From the NCBI GenBank assembly GCA_026986785.1, contig JALSNW010000015.1, forward strand, positions 1 to 64,000: a stretch of DNA of 64,000 bases, written 5' to 3'. This DNA is from Deltaproteobacteria bacterium (GTDB lineage Bacteria > Desulfobacterota > Dissulfuribacteria > Dissulfuribacterales > QOAL01). This document shows positions 63,309-64,000 of the stretch, piece after piece. Position numbers and translations under genes: made by a program. How positions within the stretch are numbered: position 1 is the stretch's first letter; each line of letters opens with the position of its first letter. The notes below the pieces were generated by a model that was not told the origin of the DNA, ran no database searches, and saw only the letters and a program-made list of their open reading frames with translations.

Positions 63309-63683
63309 ATGAGTTCAAGACCCGTGGTATTGCTGGTTGACCACAGACCGGAGAGTAGACCAATATTTCAGCAGGTCGCTGAGAAAATTCCCTTTGAGCT
63401 TCTGGTGGCAGAAGATGGCCAGGCGGGCTTTGATATAGCCATGGAGACTGTGCCAGATCTGATAGTCATACGTCAGAATATTCCTATACTCAATGCCCAG
63501 TCTGTCAGCGTACTTTTGAAACAATCTCCCGATACAGACAAGATCCCCATAATGGTCATCTGTTCCCAGTTGTCAGAAGAGGAGAGGGAGAAATTCCAGG
63601 ATGCCGGGTGCAACGATTGCATCAAGGAGCCAATGGATGTGGATGCTGTTATCTCAAAAATAAAGGAGTGGCTGCCATTATGA
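63309..63683 (+). CDS. Receiver-like protein lacking the phospho-acceptor Asp
   Basis: A 124-residue single-domain protein with the CheY fold. The position of the phosphorylated Asp is Arg55 (PDLIVIRQNIP instead of D), and the second acidic residue of the active-site pair is His12 (LLVDHRPE). The Lys region reads IKEPMD. So it is likely a pseudo-receiver. It lies 11 bases after the ClpX-like gene and overlaps hemB by four bases, so all three are one transcript. Confidence 0.82.
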   Translation: MSSRPVVLLVDHRPESRPIFQQVAEKIPFELLVAEDGQAGFDIAMETVPDLIVIRQNIPILNAQSVSVLLKQSPDTDKIPIMVICSQLSEEEREKFQDAGCNDCIKEPMDVDAVISKIKEWLPL

Positions 63684-64000
63684 TGTTTCCAGAATATAGG
63701 CCAAGGAGATTGAGGAGGACAGAGGCGTTACGTTCAATGGTGCGTGAGACCAGTATCTCCAAGGAGCACCTCATCTATCCCCTATTCGTGGCACCTGGGA
63801 AAAAGGTACGACAGCCCATAGAATCTATGCCTGGTGTGTTCCAGATGTCTGTCGACGTGGCTGTCGAGGAGGCAAGACAGGCCTATGATCTCGGGCTGCC
63901 AGCCGTTTTGATTTTTGGCCTGCCGGAAAAGAAGGATTCCAAGGGCAGCCATGCCTGGATAAAGTCCGGGATAGTCCAAAAGGCCGTCTCTGCCATAAAG
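63680..64000 (+). CDS. hemB: Delta-aminolevulinic acid dehydratase, partial (right edge)
   Basis: The first 107 codons of a porphobilinogen synthase. The visible part reads MMFPEYRPRRLRRTEALR..MV.ET...HLIYPLFVAPG, then GVFQMSVD and LPAVLIFGLPEKKDSKGS, all typical of HemB. The start ATG at 63680 overlaps the stop of the receiver-like gene. The gene continues beyond the window. Confidence 0.93.
   Translation, partial: MMFPEYRPRRLRRTEALRSMVRETSISKEHLIYPLFVAPGKKVRQPIESMPGVFQMSVDVAVEEARQAYDLGLPAVLIFGLPEKKDSKGSHAWIKSGIVQKAVSAIK

Overview
The window is about 64 kb of ordinary bacterial chromosome: dense, mixed-strand and mostly core metabolism, with a few accessory islands. I see no rRNA, tRNA, CRISPR array, insertion sequence or prophage gene. 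The gene set points to an anaerobic, Gram-negative bacterium of the former Deltaproteobacteria (Desulfobacterota and relatives): type IV pili with PilY1, a domain-rearranged ferredoxin-linked glutamate synthase, a DUF4212/acetate-type symporter pair, EAL-HDOD and HDOD signalling proteins, and an archaeal-type DUF99 protein. Heavy use of AGG/AGA arginine and ATA isoleucine codons would fit a thermophile. This placement is inference; I cannot name a genus.

Layout. 1-2 kb: a GH13 alpha-glucan enzyme. 2-9.8 kb: a minus-strand type IV pilus cluster. The major pilin has its own terminator; behind it come fimT/pilW/pilV/pilX/pilY1, a small secreted protein and a second pilin. Near-consensus sigma-54 promoters precede both transcription units. 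10-11.6 kb: a single-chain HisH-HisF that reads like eukaryotic HIS7. 12-22 kb: mazG, mnmG, a dynamin-like membrane GTPase, yebC-ruvC-ruvA-ruvB and a Lon-family protease whose ATPase motifs are eroded. 22-31 kb: envelope and signalling genes (DUF4139, HDOD, DUF99, universal stress protein, kinase-like protein, histidine kinase, lipoprotein, EAL-HDOD). 31-36.6 kb: a three-gene glutamate synthase behind a hairpin-rich leader. 36.8-40 kb: three tandem cysteine-containing periplasmic proteins facing a histidine kinase. 40-46 kb: queC, a YkgJ protein, a TIM-barrel AP-endonuclease-like protein, exonuclease III and a Na+/solute symporter. 45.5-50 kb: an isochorismatase-like enzyme, a PnuC-like membrane protein, archease, RtcB and two L,D-transpeptidases. 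50-61 kb: a lysine-aminomutase-type radical SAM enzyme, purA, polA, a PilZ protein, dnaE and guaA. 61-64 kb: a ClpX-like ATPase, a receiver-like protein without its phospho-acceptor, and hemB running off the right edge.

How genes work together. The pilus genes form one assembly system with sigma-54 control. yebC-ruvCAB is a recombination operon. Archease and RtcB are a known RNA-ligation pair. The split glutamate synthase carries several ferredoxin-type clusters, so ferredoxin and/or NAD(P)H could feed it.

The least explained parts are the triplicated Cys-rich periplasmic family beside an orphan kinase (36.8-40 kb), the alternative-hairpin leader of the glutamate synthase (31.15-31.45 kb), the ClpX-like ATPase plus pseudo-receiver pair (61.4-63.7 kb), and a family of imperfect intergenic repeats with related ends at five places.
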